A stretch of 64,000 nucleotides of DNA from the NCBI GenBank assembly GCA_963729445.1, contig CAVSNU010000003.1, positions 868,001 through 932,000 on the forward strand, written 5' to 3'. Origin of the DNA: JACCZH01 sp963729445. Lineage in GTDB: Bacteria > Chloroflexota > Chloroflexia > Thermomicrobiales > CFX8. Shown piece by piece: positions 8,029 through 17,085 of this stretch. The notes under the pieces are model-generated. The model was not told the origin of the DNA. It saw only the letters and a program-made list of their open reading frames with translations, and searched no databases. A program made the position numbers and the translations under genes. Each line of letters opens with the position of its first letter. The first letter of the stretch is position 1.

Positions 8029-8991
8029 ATGATCGAGACCACCCTGGCGGTCGACCTGGGAGGAACCAATCTACGTTGTGCCGTCGTTGACCGGGCCGGA
8101 ACAGTTCTCATCGAGAAACACGAGCTGACCGACTCCGAACGGGGTGTTGATTCGGTCATTCAACGCATGGCGGATCTCATCCAACGGGTCGCTTCAGGGG
8201 CCGGCCTCGACGCTGGCGCACCGGTCGGCGTCGTTGCACCGGGACCGCTCGACCCAAAGACTGGCATTGTGCGCTTCAGTCCAAACCTGGTCGGCTGGAC
8301 CAATGTCCCGCTACGGGACCGGCTGGCCGAGCTCACCGGGCGCCGCGTCGAGCTGGGTAACGACGCTAACGCAGCGGCTCTCGGGGAGTACTACTTCGGC
8401 GTCGGCAAACAGGCGCAGCACCTGGTCTATGTCGCGCTGGGCACGGGCATCGGCGGCGGTATCATCAGCAACGGCATGCTGATCGACGGGGCGCATGGCC
8501 TCGGCGGTGAGCTGGGGCATACCAGCGTGAGCATGGATGGGCCGCGCTGTACCTGCGGCGCGGCCGGGTGCGTCGAAGCCTATAGCTCCGGCTGGGCGAT
8601 CGCCCGCGACGGGCAAGCCCTGGTGCGCTCCGGCCGCGGAGACGCCATCCGCGAGGCGGCCAAGGATTCGACGGAGATCGATGCGCGCGCCGTAGCTGCC
8701 GCTGCCTACGCCGGCGATGTTTCCGCCCTCCAGATCCTCGAGCGGGCCGGACGGGCCCTCGGTGTGGCCCTGGCGAATTTCGCAAACATCTTCAACCCCG
8801 AAGTGATCGTCATCGGCGGTGGGCTCGCCCGCATCGGCGACTTGTTGCTCACCCCCGCCCGGAACGCATTCAAGGCCCATACCATGCCCGCCATCTACAA
8901 AGACGTCACGATCATCGACTCGACGTTGGGCACGCAGACCGGCATTTACGGAGCCGCCGCCATCATTTTCCACGGCGACGACCTCAAATAA
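8029..8991 (+). CDS. ROK family sugar kinase (glucokinase-like)
   Basis: Phosphorylates glucose or a related hexose with ATP. The 320-residue protein has the phosphate-binding VDLGGTNLR at its N-terminus, ELGNDANAAALGEY, YVALGTGIGGGI, and the ROK zinc motif CTCGAAGCVEAY followed by a typical C-terminal FNPEVIVIGGGLA. It has no DNA-binding domain, so it is a kinase rather than a ROK repressor. ATG 8029 has AGAGAGG about ten bases upstream. The reading frame remains open further 5' inside the preceding gene, but that part resembles nothing. The spacing of 31 bases from the glycosyltransferase suggests one transcript. Glucose is the commonest substrate in this group; mannose or N-acetyl sugars are possible. 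Confidence 0.88.
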   Translation: MIETTLAVDLGGTNLRCAVVDRAGTVLIEKHELTDSERGVDSVIQRMADLIQRVASGAGLDAGAPVGVVAPGPLDPKTGIVRFSPNLVGWTNVPLRDRLAELTGRRVELGNDANAAALGEYYFGVGKQAQHLVYVALGTGIGGGIISNGMLIDGAHGLGGELGHTSVSMDGPRCTCGAAGCVEAYSSGWAIARDGQALVRSGRGDAIREAAKDSTEIDARAVAAAAYAGDVSALQILERAGRALGVALANFANIFNPEVIVIGGGLARIGDLLLTPARNAFKAHTMPAIYKDVTIIDSTLGTQTGIYGAAAIIFHGDDLK

Positions 8992-9025
8992 CCCCGCACT
9001 TCTTCGCACAAGCGTCATACAACGC

Positions 9026-9055
9026 TTGACACTCATTTTCGGAAACTGTTATAGT
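9026..9055 (+). promoter_or_regulatory. extended -10 promoter for the dipeptide ABC operon
   Basis: TTGACA at 9026-9031 and TATAGT at 9050-9055 are 18 bases apart, with TG one base before the -10. This is the best consensus promoter near the operon beginning at 9417. Confidence 0.75.
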
Positions 9056-9157
9056 CCGCGGCGAGCGAAGAGCACTGCCATTCACAGTTTGGATCGTCCC
9101 GTTCGGGTCAGCGCCGACCGAACCACCGGACGAACAGCGACGCTAGCCGCGTCTCAG

Positions 9158-9175
9158 CCTGGCACTGATGCCAGG
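9158..9175 (+). other. perfect stem-loop in transporter leader
   Basis: Seven-base-pair stem CCTGGCA/TGCCAGG with a CTGA loop, about 100 bases into the predicted transcript. No T-run follows, so it is more likely an RNA structure than a terminator. Confidence 0.4.
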
Positions 9176-9416
9176 TTGTTGCAGCCGTCTTACCGTATTT
9201 GCGGTATTCGGCTTCTCCGGCGATTCCAGCGTCTCCTCAGCAGAAGTCGTGTAGGGGAGAGACACGACCGTTGCAGGAGGCGCAGCGTAGTGTATGTGAC
9301 GCGCTCTTTCACGACAGCTGGAGCTCGGGCGCCGCAAACATCAACCTCTTGCCTGGCGTGCGTCACGCGTCCGTCCGATGTTCTGGGGTAGGGTACGAGG
9401 GAAGGAAGATTATGTA

Positions 9417-10370
9417 GTGATACGCTACATCGCAATCAGGATGCTCTGGTTCGTTCCAACGATGCTTTCGATCGCGGCCGTCGTGTTCCTCATCATGCAG
9501 GCCACTCCAGGTAGTCCATTCACCGGCGGCGGACAAAACATGAGGCCCGAAGACGTCGCGCGGATGGAAAAAGAGTATGGCCTCGACAAACCCCTGCCTG
9601 TCCAATTTGGCACCTACGTCTGGAACGCCGCCCGTGGTGACTTCGGTGAATCCTACGCCCGGCGTCCTCAAAAAGTTGGAAACATCGTAAAGCGCACCTT
9701 CCCCGTTTCCTTCCACCTGGGAGTTATGGGTCTCACCTTCGCCGCTATTGGCGGCCTGACGCTCGGCGTTCTGGCCGCCGTCAACCAGAACGGCATTACC
9801 GACTACATCAGCGTCACCCTCGCCGTCCTGTTCTTCTCCGTTCCCAACTTCGTGCTCGGCATTCTCTTGTTACTGCTCTTCGTCTTCTGGATACCCGGCT
9901 GGACCGGCATCTCACTCTTCAACCTGGGCGGATGGGATAGTCCCCGGGACTGGGTACTCCCCACCATCGCGCTCGGCGCCGGCCCACTCGCCATCATCGC
10001 TCGCTACACCCGCTCCAGCATGATCGACGTCATCCGCTCCGACTACGTCCGCACCGCCCGCGCCAAGGGTCTGGCCGAAGAGAAGGTGATTCTGAAGCAC
10101 GTCCTCAAGAACGCCTTGATTCCCGTCGTGACGTTGCTCGGTCCGTTGCTGGCCGCCCTCGCGACCGGATCGTTCTTCGTCGAGCAGATCTTCAATGTCC
10201 CAGGAATGGGCAAATTCTTCGTGACGAGTATGCAGGCCAAGGACCAGCCCATGATCCTCGGTGTGGTGTTGATCTACGGCGTGTTCTTGTCGATTATGAA
10301 CCTGGTCGTGGACGTCATTTACGGGATGATCGATCCACGTATCCGGCTGACCGGCGGTAGAGGAGATTAA
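9417..10370 (+). CDS. dipeptide/oligopeptide ABC transporter permease, DppB/OppB type
   Basis: Inner-membrane subunit forming half of the peptide channel. The protein of 317 residues begins VIRYIAIRMLWFVPTM with a first membrane helix, then QATPGSPF, YGLDKPLPVQF, GDFGESY, and the cytoplasmic coupling loop YTRSSMIDVIRSDYVRTARAKGL, the permease EAA-type signature; it ends VVDVIYGMIDPRIR as DppB proteins do. GTG 9417 has AAGGAAG nine bases upstream; an in-frame ATG at 9378 lacks a ribosome site. The stop is one base before the ATG of the second permease, so the two are coupled. Substrate could be di- or oligopeptides or other small molecules taken by this family. Confidence 0.93.
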   Translation: MIRYIAIRMLWFVPTMLSIAAVVFLIMQATPGSPFTGGGQNMRPEDVARMEKEYGLDKPLPVQFGTYVWNAARGDFGESYARRPQKVGNIVKRTFPVSFHLGVMGLTFAAIGGLTLGVLAAVNQNGITDYISVTLAVLFFSVPNFVLGILLLLLFVFWIPGWTGISLFNLGGWDSPRDWVLPTIALGAGPLAIIARYTRSSMIDVIRSDYVRTARAKGLAEEKVILKHVLKNALIPVVTLLGPLLAALATGSFFVEQIFNVPGMGKFFVTSMQAKDQPMILGVVLIYGVFLSIMNLVVDVIYGMIDPRIRLTGGRGD

Positions 10371-10371
10371 G

Positions 10372-11301
10372 ATGGCGGCATCACAGGACTCGAACGCTGA
10401 CCGCGTCAGTCAGGCGCAGCTGCTCTCGGAGGCGGCGGAAACAGCCCCCACCAGGCAGGCAAGCTTGTGGGGCGACGCCTGGCGCCGGCTCATTCGCAAC
10501 AGGCTCGCCGTCATCGGCATGATCATCGCGTCAATGCTCATTCTGATCGCGGTCTTTGCGGACTTCATCGCCCCCTACGGCTACGCTGAAACCGTGCACG
10601 TCGATCTGCGCCTGGCGCCCCCGTCATGGCACTTCCCGATGGGCATCGACCAGAATGGGCGCGATGTCTTCAGCCGGGTTGTCTATGGGGCGCGCGTGTC
10701 GCTCCTGGTCGGCGTTGCCGCACAGCTGATCGTCCTCGCGATCGGTGTTCCCGTCGGTGCGATGGCCGGCTATTTCGGCGGCTCGGTTGATACGGCGCTG
10801 ATGCGACTGGTCGACGTCGTCTATGCCATCCCGCAGCTGCTCCTGGTCCTGCTGATCGTGAACATGCGTGGGCCGGGCATGTCGAACATCTTCCTGGCCA
10901 TCGGCTTAACCGGATGGGTCACTATGGCACGTCTTGTGCGCGGCCAGATGCTGTCAATTCGCGAGCAAGAATATGTCAAGGCTGCACGCGTGTCGGGCGC
11001 TGGGCCCTGGTACATCATTGCGCGCCACATGCTGCCGAACAGCATGACCCCCATCATTGTCGCCCTCACGTTCGGCATCCCGACCGCCATCTTTATCGAA
11101 GCGTCTCTCTCGTTTATCGGCGTTGGCATCCGGCCCCCGCAACCGAGTTGGGGCCAGATGGTCGGTCTCGGGCAGCAGTACATCCGCGCCGTCCAGCATC
11201 TGATGCTCTTCCCCAGCCTGGCAATCGCGCTAACGATGCTCGCGTTTACCTTCCTGGGAGACGGGTTGCGCGACGCACTTGACGTGCGCCTGAACGATTA
11301 A
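10372..11301 (+). CDS. dipeptide/oligopeptide ABC transporter permease, DppC/OppC type
   Basis: Second channel subunit, 309 residues. A cytoplasmic N-terminal tail of about 35 residues precedes the OppC N-terminal segment (WRRLIRNRLAVIGMII), followed by FPMGIDQNGRDVFSRVVYGARVSL, the coupling loop EQEYVKAARVSGAGPWYIIARHMLPNS and a C-terminus LGDGLRDALDVRLND; shorter parts of these are characteristic of DppC. ATG 10372 has GAGGAG just upstream. It lies between DppB and the two ATPase genes in a compact operon, and its product should pair with the upstream permease. Confidence 0.93.
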   Translation: MAASQDSNADRVSQAQLLSEAAETAPTRQASLWGDAWRRLIRNRLAVIGMIIASMLILIAVFADFIAPYGYAETVHVDLRLAPPSWHFPMGIDQNGRDVFSRVVYGARVSLLVGVAAQLIVLAIGVPVGAMAGYFGGSVDTALMRLVDVVYAIPQLLLVLLIVNMRGPGMSNIFLAIGLTGWVTMARLVRGQMLSIREQEYVKAARVSGAGPWYIIARHMLPNSMTPIIVALTFGIPTAIFIEASLSFIGVGIRPPQPSWGQMVGLGQQYIRAVQHLMLFPSLAIALTMLAFTFLGDGLRDALDVRLND

Positions 11302-11341
11302 CCCTTCGCCACAAGGCTGGCGACCTAGGGATGGAGGAGAA

Positions 11342-12367
11342 GTGGTTCGTAACGTCCTTGAGGTGAAGAACCTCAAAACGCAGTTCTTCACTCGCGCCGG
11401 TATCGTCTACGCCGTCGATGGTGTGTCATTCCATGTCGGTCAGGGCGAAACGCTTGGCATCGTGGGTGAGTCTGGCTGTGGTAAGAGCGTCACCGCAACG
11501 TCGATCATGCGGCTCATTCCGCAACCGCCGGGCCGGATCGTCGATGGCGAAGTGCTGCTCGACCACGGCACCGGCGTCGTCGACCTGGTGTCGTCAAGCG
11601 AGTCCGAGATGCGCAGGATTCGCGGCAACCAGATCGCCATGATCTTTCAGGACCCGATGACCTCGCTCAACCCGGTCTTGACGATCGGCGACCAGCTCAC
11701 GGAGCCGCTGATCCTGCACCTTGACATGTCGAGACGCGAAGCGGAGCAACGCGCGATCGAGCTCCTGAAGCGCGTCGGCATTCCGGCGGCTGAGGACCGG
11801 CTCAGCGCCTACCCGCATCAGTTTTCCGGTGGCATGCGCCAGCGGGTCATGATCGCGATGGCCCTGGCCTGTAACCCGAAACTCCTGATCGCCGACGAGC
11901 CGACCACCGCGCTTGACGTCACCATCCAGGCACAGATTCTGGACCTGATGATGCAGCTCAACCGGGATGTCGGCACCGCCATCGTGCTCATCACCCACGA
12001 TCTGGGCGTCGTCGCTGAGATCTGCGAGCGCGTGGTCGTCATGTATGCCGGCCAAATCGTTGAGGGCGGCACGGCTGATGCCATCTTCAACGCCCCGCAG
12101 CACCCCTACACGATTGGCCTACTAAACTCAGTCCCGCAGATCGGAGAACGGGTCAAGGAGAGTTTGATCCCCATCCCCGGGTTACCGCCGGACTTGCTGG
12201 AGCCACCGACAGGTTGCCGTTTTCGCCCGCGCTGCCGCTTCCGCCAGGAGAAGTGTGAAGAGTCGCCGCCGCTGGCTGAGGTTGCGCCGGGCCAGATGGC
12301 TCGCTGCTGGTTCCCGCAGGGCAAGGGTGCGGTGGCGCCGCTGGAGACCCCGGCGCAGGCGGATTAA
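11342..12367 (+). CDS. dipeptide/oligopeptide ABC transporter ATPase, DppD/OppD type
   Basis: Cytoplasmic ATPase that powers the import channel. The 341-residue protein has Walker A GESGCGKS, the Q-loop FQDPMTSLNP, the ABC signature FSGGMRQRVMIAMAL, Walker B LLIADEPTTALD and the switch histidine LITHDLGVV. A C-terminal oligopeptide-ABC extension ends with cysteines in CRFRPRCRFRQEKC, as in iron-sulfur-like motifs of DppD. GTG 11342 has GGAGGAGA just upstream. The permease-to-ATPase gap is 40 bases and oppF follows 24 bases later. These ATPases may also serve the second importer at 50631-54484, which has none nearby. Confidence 0.94.
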   Translation: MVRNVLEVKNLKTQFFTRAGIVYAVDGVSFHVGQGETLGIVGESGCGKSVTATSIMRLIPQPPGRIVDGEVLLDHGTGVVDLVSSSESEMRRIRGNQIAMIFQDPMTSLNPVLTIGDQLTEPLILHLDMSRREAEQRAIELLKRVGIPAAEDRLSAYPHQFSGGMRQRVMIAMALACNPKLLIADEPTTALDVTIQAQILDLMMQLNRDVGTAIVLITHDLGVVAEICERVVVMYAGQIVEGGTADAIFNAPQHPYTIGLLNSVPQIGERVKESLIPIPGLPPDLLEPPTGCRFRPRCRFRQEKCEESPPLAEVAPGQMARCWFPQGKGAVAPLETPAQAD

Positions 12368-12391
12368 CAAGACAGAAGGCGGAGTAGCACA

Positions 12392-13412
12392 TTGGCACTA
12401 GATACCGCTGTTCCAGCGCAGACCGGGCGCAGGAGTGACAGCACAGACAATATCCTCGAGGTACAGAATCTCAAGAAGCACTTCAAGATTGGCGGAGGAT
12501 TCCTCGCGCGTCGCAGCGCACTGAACATTCGCGCCGTCGACGACGTCTCCTTCTCGGTGCGCCGCGGCGAAACGTTTGGGCTGGTCGGCGAGTCCGGCTG
12601 TGGCAAGACCACCCTGGGTCAGACCATCATCCGGCTCTACAACCCTACCGAAGGCAGCATCATCTTCAACGGCACCGACATCTCCAAACTGAACGCCAAC
12701 GACCTGCGCAAGCACCGCCGCGGCGATGCAGATGATCTTCCAGGATCCCTCGGCCTCGCTCGATCCACGCATGACCGTCGGGTCCATTATCGCGGAGCCG
12801 CTGAATATCTATGGGATCGGCACGCGGCAGGAACGCCAGGAGAGGGTGCGGGAGCTACTGCGCGTTGTCGGACTCAATAGCTACTTCACCAACCGCTACC
12901 CGCACGAGTTCTCTGGCGGTCAGCGCCAGCGCATTGGTATCGCGCGCTCGCTGGCGCTCAACCCTGATCTCGTCATCTGCGACGAGCCGGTCTCCGCGCT
13001 CGATGTGTCGATTCAGGCCCAGGTGCTCAACCTGCTGCGTCAGCTCCAGGACGATTTCAAGCTGACCTATCTCTTCATCGCCCACAACCTGGCCGTCGTG
13101 GCGCATATCTCTGATCGGGTCGGTGTCATGTACCTCGGCAAGCTGGTCGAGATCGGCGACGCCAAGGTCATTACCGAGCATCCCAAGCATCCGTACACCC
13201 AGGCGCTCATTTCGGCTATTCCCGTGGCGAATCCAAACCTGCACCGCGACCGGATCATCCTCGAAGGCGACGTTCCGAGTCCGGCCAATCCGCCCAGCGG
13301 CTGCCGGTTCCACCCCCGTTGCCCCGTGGCCCGCGCCGACTGCGCCGAGGTAGAACCACAGCTCCGGGAGCTGGCCCCCGATCATTGGGTTGCCTGCCAC
13401 TATGCTGAATAA
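12392..13412 (+). CDS. dipeptide/oligopeptide ABC transporter ATPase, DppF/OppF type (one frame break)
   Basis: Second ATPase of the importer. From TTG 12392 the first frame carries VQNLKKHFKIGGGF and Walker A GESGCGKTTLG; the second frame, from about 12722, has MQMIFQDPSASLDPRM, the signature FSGGQRQRIGIARSL, Walker B LVICDEPVSALD and the H-loop FIAHNLAVV. A single extra G near 12720-12723, in CGCCGCGGCGATG, separates them; deleting it restores one intact protein of about 339 residues. No motif is lost. The break is probably a sequence error, but a real frameshift cannot be excluded. The TTG start has GGAG seven bases upstream. The gene ends about 500 bases before the binding-protein gene, which has its own promoter. 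Confidence 0.85.
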
Positions 13413-13909
13413 CGCGTGCCTGACCCGCCACAGTGAGCCGGACAGATTGCAATACGGTCCATTTTGTGCTAAACACAATCATCATCTAAAGATGCATGAC
13501 ATACCGTCGGGGATCGTCCGGACAACTGGTGGGATGAGACGGTACCCCGGTTTTTGTGAAAACACATCCGTCCACGCAGGAACCGATCGCCGAGATCCGG
13601 TCCCTTTTGTGGGGTTTCGTCCTGACGACGCCCGGAGATTTGAGGAGGTGGATGCGACCGGAAGACCGTCATTGAACGTATGCTGAATAAGTATCCGAAC
13701 AATGACGGTTTGATGTGCGTGGACTCCGCGAGTCTAGCGTGGGAGGAGGCTTGCTGAGGGGAAGGCGTGAGTTGTGCGGGTGGATGATTACTTCATGCGT
13801 GCAATCGGTTCTGTTCTTAGAGATAGACGCCCTCGCGCTACCGTCTAACACATACCAAGCGTAGTGGAACTTGCACGTAGTGAACCACCGTAGGAGGAGA
13901 CACACACGA
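13413..13909 (+). other. intergenic region with promoter and structured leader
   Basis: I see no credible gene in these 497 bases. A promoter candidate lies at 13447-13475. Downstream is a perfect ten-base inverted repeat ACCGTCATTG/CAATGACGGT (13665-13674 and 13700-13709) around a 25-base loop. The leader would be about 430 bases before the binding protein. Confidence 0.45.
13447..13475 (+). promoter_or_regulatory. candidate promoter for the binding-protein gene
   Basis: TTGCAA at 13447-13452, a 17-base spacer ending in TGC, and TAAACA at 13470-13475, resembling an extended -10 element. Confidence 0.45.
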
Positions 13910-15802
13910 ATGGTAACTATTGACCAAGAGCAAATTCGAATCCTGGAACGGCGCCTGCGTGGCGCAGGCGTCGACAGGCGCACGTTTCTAAAGATCGCCG
14001 GCGCCGCAATGGCAGCACCGGCTGCCGGCACCCTGCTCGCCGCTTGTGGCGGCGATGAGGAGGAAGAGCCTCCAGCGGCGACGGCTCCAGCCGAGGCGCC
14101 CACCGAAGCACCGGCGGACGAGCCCGAGGCAACCGAGCCAGCGGCGGCAGATGAGCCGACCGAAGAGGCCGAAGCAACCGAAGAGCCGGAGGCCACGGAA
14201 CCAACTGCCGATGCAACGGAGAGCACTGGCGCTGCAGGTTCGACCGACGAGCAGGTCATCCGCGACTGGGGCGTCAACAACGACCCCTCCAGCCATGACT
14301 TCAACGCCGACCTCTACTGCAACGGCGTGCCACAGCTGTGGTCCGGGCTGATGACCTACGACCAGGATTTCGCGATCGCTCCGGACTGGGCCGAGAGCTG
14401 GGAGCCGAACGACGACGGCACGATGTGGACCTTCAACCTCCGGCCGGACAATACGGGCTTCTCAAACGGTGACCCGGTTACCGCCGAGACCTTTGTCTAC
14501 TCCTGTCAGCGCCTGCTCACGCCGGCTACCGCCGCGCCGTACGCGTCGCTGCTCTACGACATCGTGAATGCCCAGGAGATCAATCTGGAAGACGCCGACC
14601 CAACGACGCTCGGTGTACGCGCGGTGGACGACTGGACGCTGGAAGTCGACATGGTTGGACCACGCGGCGTGTTCCCGTCCATCGTCGCCTACCTGGCTGC
14701 GGTACCCTGCCACCCGCCGTCTGTCGAGGCCAATCCAGACACCTGGACCGACCCCAACGAGGTCGACGAGGTCGTCTCCAACGGCCCGTTCAAGCTCATC
14801 TCCTGGGAACACGACGCGTCGTGCGAGGTCGTGAAGAATGAGAATCACTGGAACGCTGAAAATCTCCAGCTGGAGCGCATAATCTGGCCGATCATTCCGG
14901 TCGAGCAAGGCATGCTGCCGTACGAGGCCGGCGATCGCGACTGGGACATCGTCCCTGGTCCCGACCTGACCCGTGTCAATGCCGACGCGACGCTGAGCCA
15001 GGAAGTGGTGCGTTACGTCTACCCGGGCGTCTGGTTCTTGCTACCCCAGGTCACAGTCGCCCCGTTCGACCAGCTCGAAGTCCGCACCGCTGTTTCGCAC
15101 GCGATCGACCGCAACGAGGTGGTTGAAGTGACGAACGGCCAGGGCCAGCCAATGACCAGCATGATGCCGCCGGGACTCTTTGGTTACTTTGACGACGAAG
15201 AGATCACCAGCATCCAGCCCTTTGACGTCGACCTGGCCATGGCCGCGCTCGAAGGAACCGAGTTTGAAGGCGGCCAGAACTGGCCCGAGATCGTCATGAC
15301 CCTGCGCCAGGAGGCACACAACTCTCAGATTATGGCTGAGAATATGGCCGCGCAGCTCCTGGAGAATCTGGGCATGGACGTCCAGATCAATGTCATGGAG
15401 CCGAATGCCTTCCGTGACGCGCTCTGGGCAACCGAGCTCCAGTTGGTGTTCATCCGCTGGTGGTACGACTATCCGGATCCGAACAACGGCTACTTCGACA
15501 TGTTCTACTCGCAGCGTGAGACCGGCAAGCGCCAGGCATGGTCGAACGCCGAGTTCGACGATCTGGCGATTCAGGGCAAGGAAGAGACGGACCCTGAGGC
15601 GCGGCTCGAGATCTACCGCCAGGCCGAGCGGATCATCCAGGAGGATCGGGGCTATATCCCGATCAACTACCGGGTGTCCTACTACCTCTTCAAGCCATGG
15701 GTGAAGGGCTTGCCGGTGAACCGGCAGGGCAGCGTGGTGCCAAACGGCAACATCTACCTCCGTATGCTGGACTCGGTGTACATCGAAGGCCGCCAGGCCT
15801 AG
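13910..15802 (+). CDS. dipeptide-type ABC transporter substrate-binding lipoprotein (Tat-exported)
   Basis: Family 5 solute-binding protein that captures the ligand outside the membrane. Its N-terminus has a twin-arginine signal (Arg23-Arg24 in DRRTFLKIAG) followed by a hydrophobic stretch and lipobox LLAAC, so Cys46 would be lipidated after Tat export. Residues about 49-105 are a Glu/Ala/Thr/Pro linker. The remaining roughly 520 residues form the binding fold, with DWAESWEPNDDGTMWTF, VSNGPFKLISWEHD and a WWYDYPDPNNGYFDMF segment near the C-terminus. ATG 13910 follows GGAGGAGA by ten bases. The acidic linker is also seen in the paralog at 50631. It closes the 9417-15802 transporter locus and ends at a strong terminator. 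Confidence 0.93.
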   Translation: MVTIDQEQIRILERRLRGAGVDRRTFLKIAGAAMAAPAAGTLLAACGGDEEEEPPAATAPAEAPTEAPADEPEATEPAAADEPTEEAEATEEPEATEPTADATESTGAAGSTDEQVIRDWGVNNDPSSHDFNADLYCNGVPQLWSGLMTYDQDFAIAPDWAESWEPNDDGTMWTFNLRPDNTGFSNGDPVTAETFVYSCQRLLTPATAAPYASLLYDIVNAQEINLEDADPTTLGVRAVDDWTLEVDMVGPRGVFPSIVAYLAAVPCHPPSVEANPDTWTDPNEVDEVVSNGPFKLISWEHDASCEVVKNENHWNAENLQLERIIWPIIPVEQGMLPYEAGDRDWDIVPGPDLTRVNADATLSQEVVRYVYPGVWFLLPQVTVAPFDQLEVRTAVSHAIDRNEVVEVTNGQGQPMTSMMPPGLFGYFDDEEITSIQPFDVDLAMAALEGTEFEGGQNWPEIVMTLRQEAHNSQIMAENMAAQLLENLGMDVQINVMEPNAFRDALWATELQLVFIRWWYDYPDPNNGYFDMFYSQRETGKRQAWSNAEFDDLAIQGKEETDPEARLEIYRQAERIIQEDRGYIPINYRVSYYLFKPWVKGLPVNRQGSVVPNGNIYLRMLDSVYIEGRQA

Positions 15803-15834
15803 CGCCTGGACGCCTACGTTATTGGAAACGAGTG

Positions 15835-15862
15835 ACGGAGGGGGCCAATTGGCCCCCTCCGT
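15835..15862. terminator. strong bidirectional-looking hairpin after binding-protein gene
   Basis: Perfect 12-base-pair stem ACGGAGGGGGCC/GGCCCCCTCCGT with an AATT loop, then TGTGTTCT. It lies 33 bases after the stop codon. Confidence 0.85.
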
Positions 15863-16045
15863 TGTGTTCTCTGGAATTGGATTCGTCGGAGACGTATCAC
15901 ATCCTCCAATTCCCCGTATTGGATGCATCCGTTTGGCCCTATGCATCCGCCAAACCTCTGATATGCTGAGCCGAGCCTGTACGTGAGTGATTGTCGAGGC
16001 CCGTTGCCTGCGGCAAGAACAAGAATGTGATCAAGGAGTACGCCT
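15863..16045 (+). other. leader of the second aminotransferase gene
   Basis: Non-coding. It holds an eight-base inverted repeat GGATGCAT/ATGCATCC (15921-15928 and 15941-15948). I looked for a T-box and did not find its specifier or antiterminator elements. No convincing promoter is visible. Confidence 0.35.
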
Positions 16046-16996
16046 GTGGCTGGGGACAACCCGAGGTACCTGTGGTGGAATGGCGAGCAAGTCAAATGGG
16101 ACGACGCGACCGTGCATGTGACCGCGCTGGGCTGGTCGACCGTCGGTGCGGTGTTCGAGGGTATTCGCGCCTATTGGAACGCCGAAGAGGAAGAGCTCTA
16201 CGTCTTCCGCCTGCCGGAGCACATGAAGCGTTTCGACCAGTCCATGAAAATGGTACGTCTCGATTCCGAGTGGAGCGCCGACGTCCTCACCGAGGCGATT
16301 CTTGAGCTCCTGCGCGCCAACGAGGTCCGCGAGGACACCTACATCCGTCCCATGGCCTACCGCGGCGGCGACGGCAAGAGCGGCTTCAGCGGCATCGGCG
16401 GCGGTTGCGAGATCCTGATCAACACGCGGCCAAACCCGTCGCACCTGCTCAGCGACAAGAGCCTCAGCGCCTGCATCTCATCCTGGACGCGCATCTCTGA
16501 CAACGTCATGCCGCCGCGCATCAAGAACATCTCCAACTACCGCAACGGCCAGCTGGCCGGCATGGAAGCCTCACAGAACGGCTACGACATGGCCCTCATC
16601 ATGAACTCTCAGGGCAAAGTCGCCGAAGGCGGCGGCTCCTGCTTCATGATGGTCCGCGACGGGAAGCTCATCACCCCGGATGTGACCCAATCGATCCTCG
16701 AGAGCATCACGCGCGAGGCGATCATGGAGCTCGCCCGGGAGGAGTTGGGACTCGAAGTCGTCGAACGCGCCGTCGACCGCACCGAGCTGTACATCTGCGA
16801 GGAAGTCTTCATGTGCGGCACCGCGTTCGAGATCACGCCGATCAACTCGGTCGATAAATATCAGGTTGGTGAGGGCGGCGTTGGCCCGATCACCCGCCAG
16901 CTCGAGGTGTTGCTGGACGACTCCTTCCGCGGCAAGACCGGCATGCGCCCACACTGGCGCACCCCGGTCGGCGTCAAGAAGACGGCATCCGTCTAA
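16046..16996 (+). CDS. ilvE: branched-chain amino acid aminotransferase, second copy
   Basis: Class IV PLP transaminase of 316 residues. It has YLWWNGEQVKWDDA, GWSTVGAVFEGIRAYWN, FRLPEHMKRFDQSMK, YIRPMAY, the cofactor-lysine region IKNISNYRNGQLAG, and EGGGSCFMMVRDGKLITP with LESITREAI. The family uses a lysine in the central KxxxNY block as the PLP base. GTG 16046 has AAGGAG eight bases upstream. It stands alone between two terminators. It is clearly a paralog of the gene cut at the left window edge but differs in sequence throughout, so the two may have different substrate preferences (for example biosynthesis versus degradation); nothing here decides that. Confidence 0.88.
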   Translation: MAGDNPRYLWWNGEQVKWDDATVHVTALGWSTVGAVFEGIRAYWNAEEEELYVFRLPEHMKRFDQSMKMVRLDSEWSADVLTEAILELLRANEVREDTYIRPMAYRGGDGKSGFSGIGGGCEILINTRPNPSHLLSDKSLSACISSWTRISDNVMPPRIKNISNYRNGQLAGMEASQNGYDMALIMNSQGKVAEGGGSCFMMVRDGKLITPDVTQSILESITREAIMELAREELGLEVVERAVDRTELYICEEVFMCGTAFEITPINSVDKYQVGEGGVGPITRQLEVLLDDSFRGKTGMRPHWRTPVGVKKTASV

Positions 16997-17021
16997 CACG
17001 CCGTCAACTGCACACAAACAA

Positions 17022-17054
17022 GGGGGCACGCGCATGCGCGTGCCCCCGTTTTAT
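17022..17054 (+). terminator. intrinsic terminator after second ilvE
   Basis: A fully palindromic 26-base sequence (17022-17047; GGGGGCACGCGC and its complement) is followed by GTTTTAT. It lies 25 bases after the stop codon. Confidence 0.92.
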
Positions 17055-17085
17055 GCTCTGAGTGCGCCCATCGTCGAGTGCCTCG

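Larger units (their letters stand above)
8992..9416 (+). other. promoter and long structured 5' leader of the first dipeptide transporter
   Basis: No gene is evident in these 425 bases. A strong extended -10 promoter is at 9026-9055, leaving a leader of about 355 bases. Inside it are perfect hairpins CCTGGCA-CTGA-TGCCAGG (9158-9175), TACCG/CGGTA near 9191-9206, and GTCGTGT/ACACGAC (9246-9268). I do not recognise a known riboswitch class. Confidence 0.5.

Noticed and set aside
13669..14304. A Ser/Ala-rich minus-strand frame
   Set aside because: It is the complement of the Glu/Ala/Thr/Pro linker of the binding lipoprotein.
15863..16045. A T-box leader before the aminotransferase gene
   Set aside because: I could not find the conserved T-box sequence, a specifier loop or an antiterminator; only a short inverted repeat is present.
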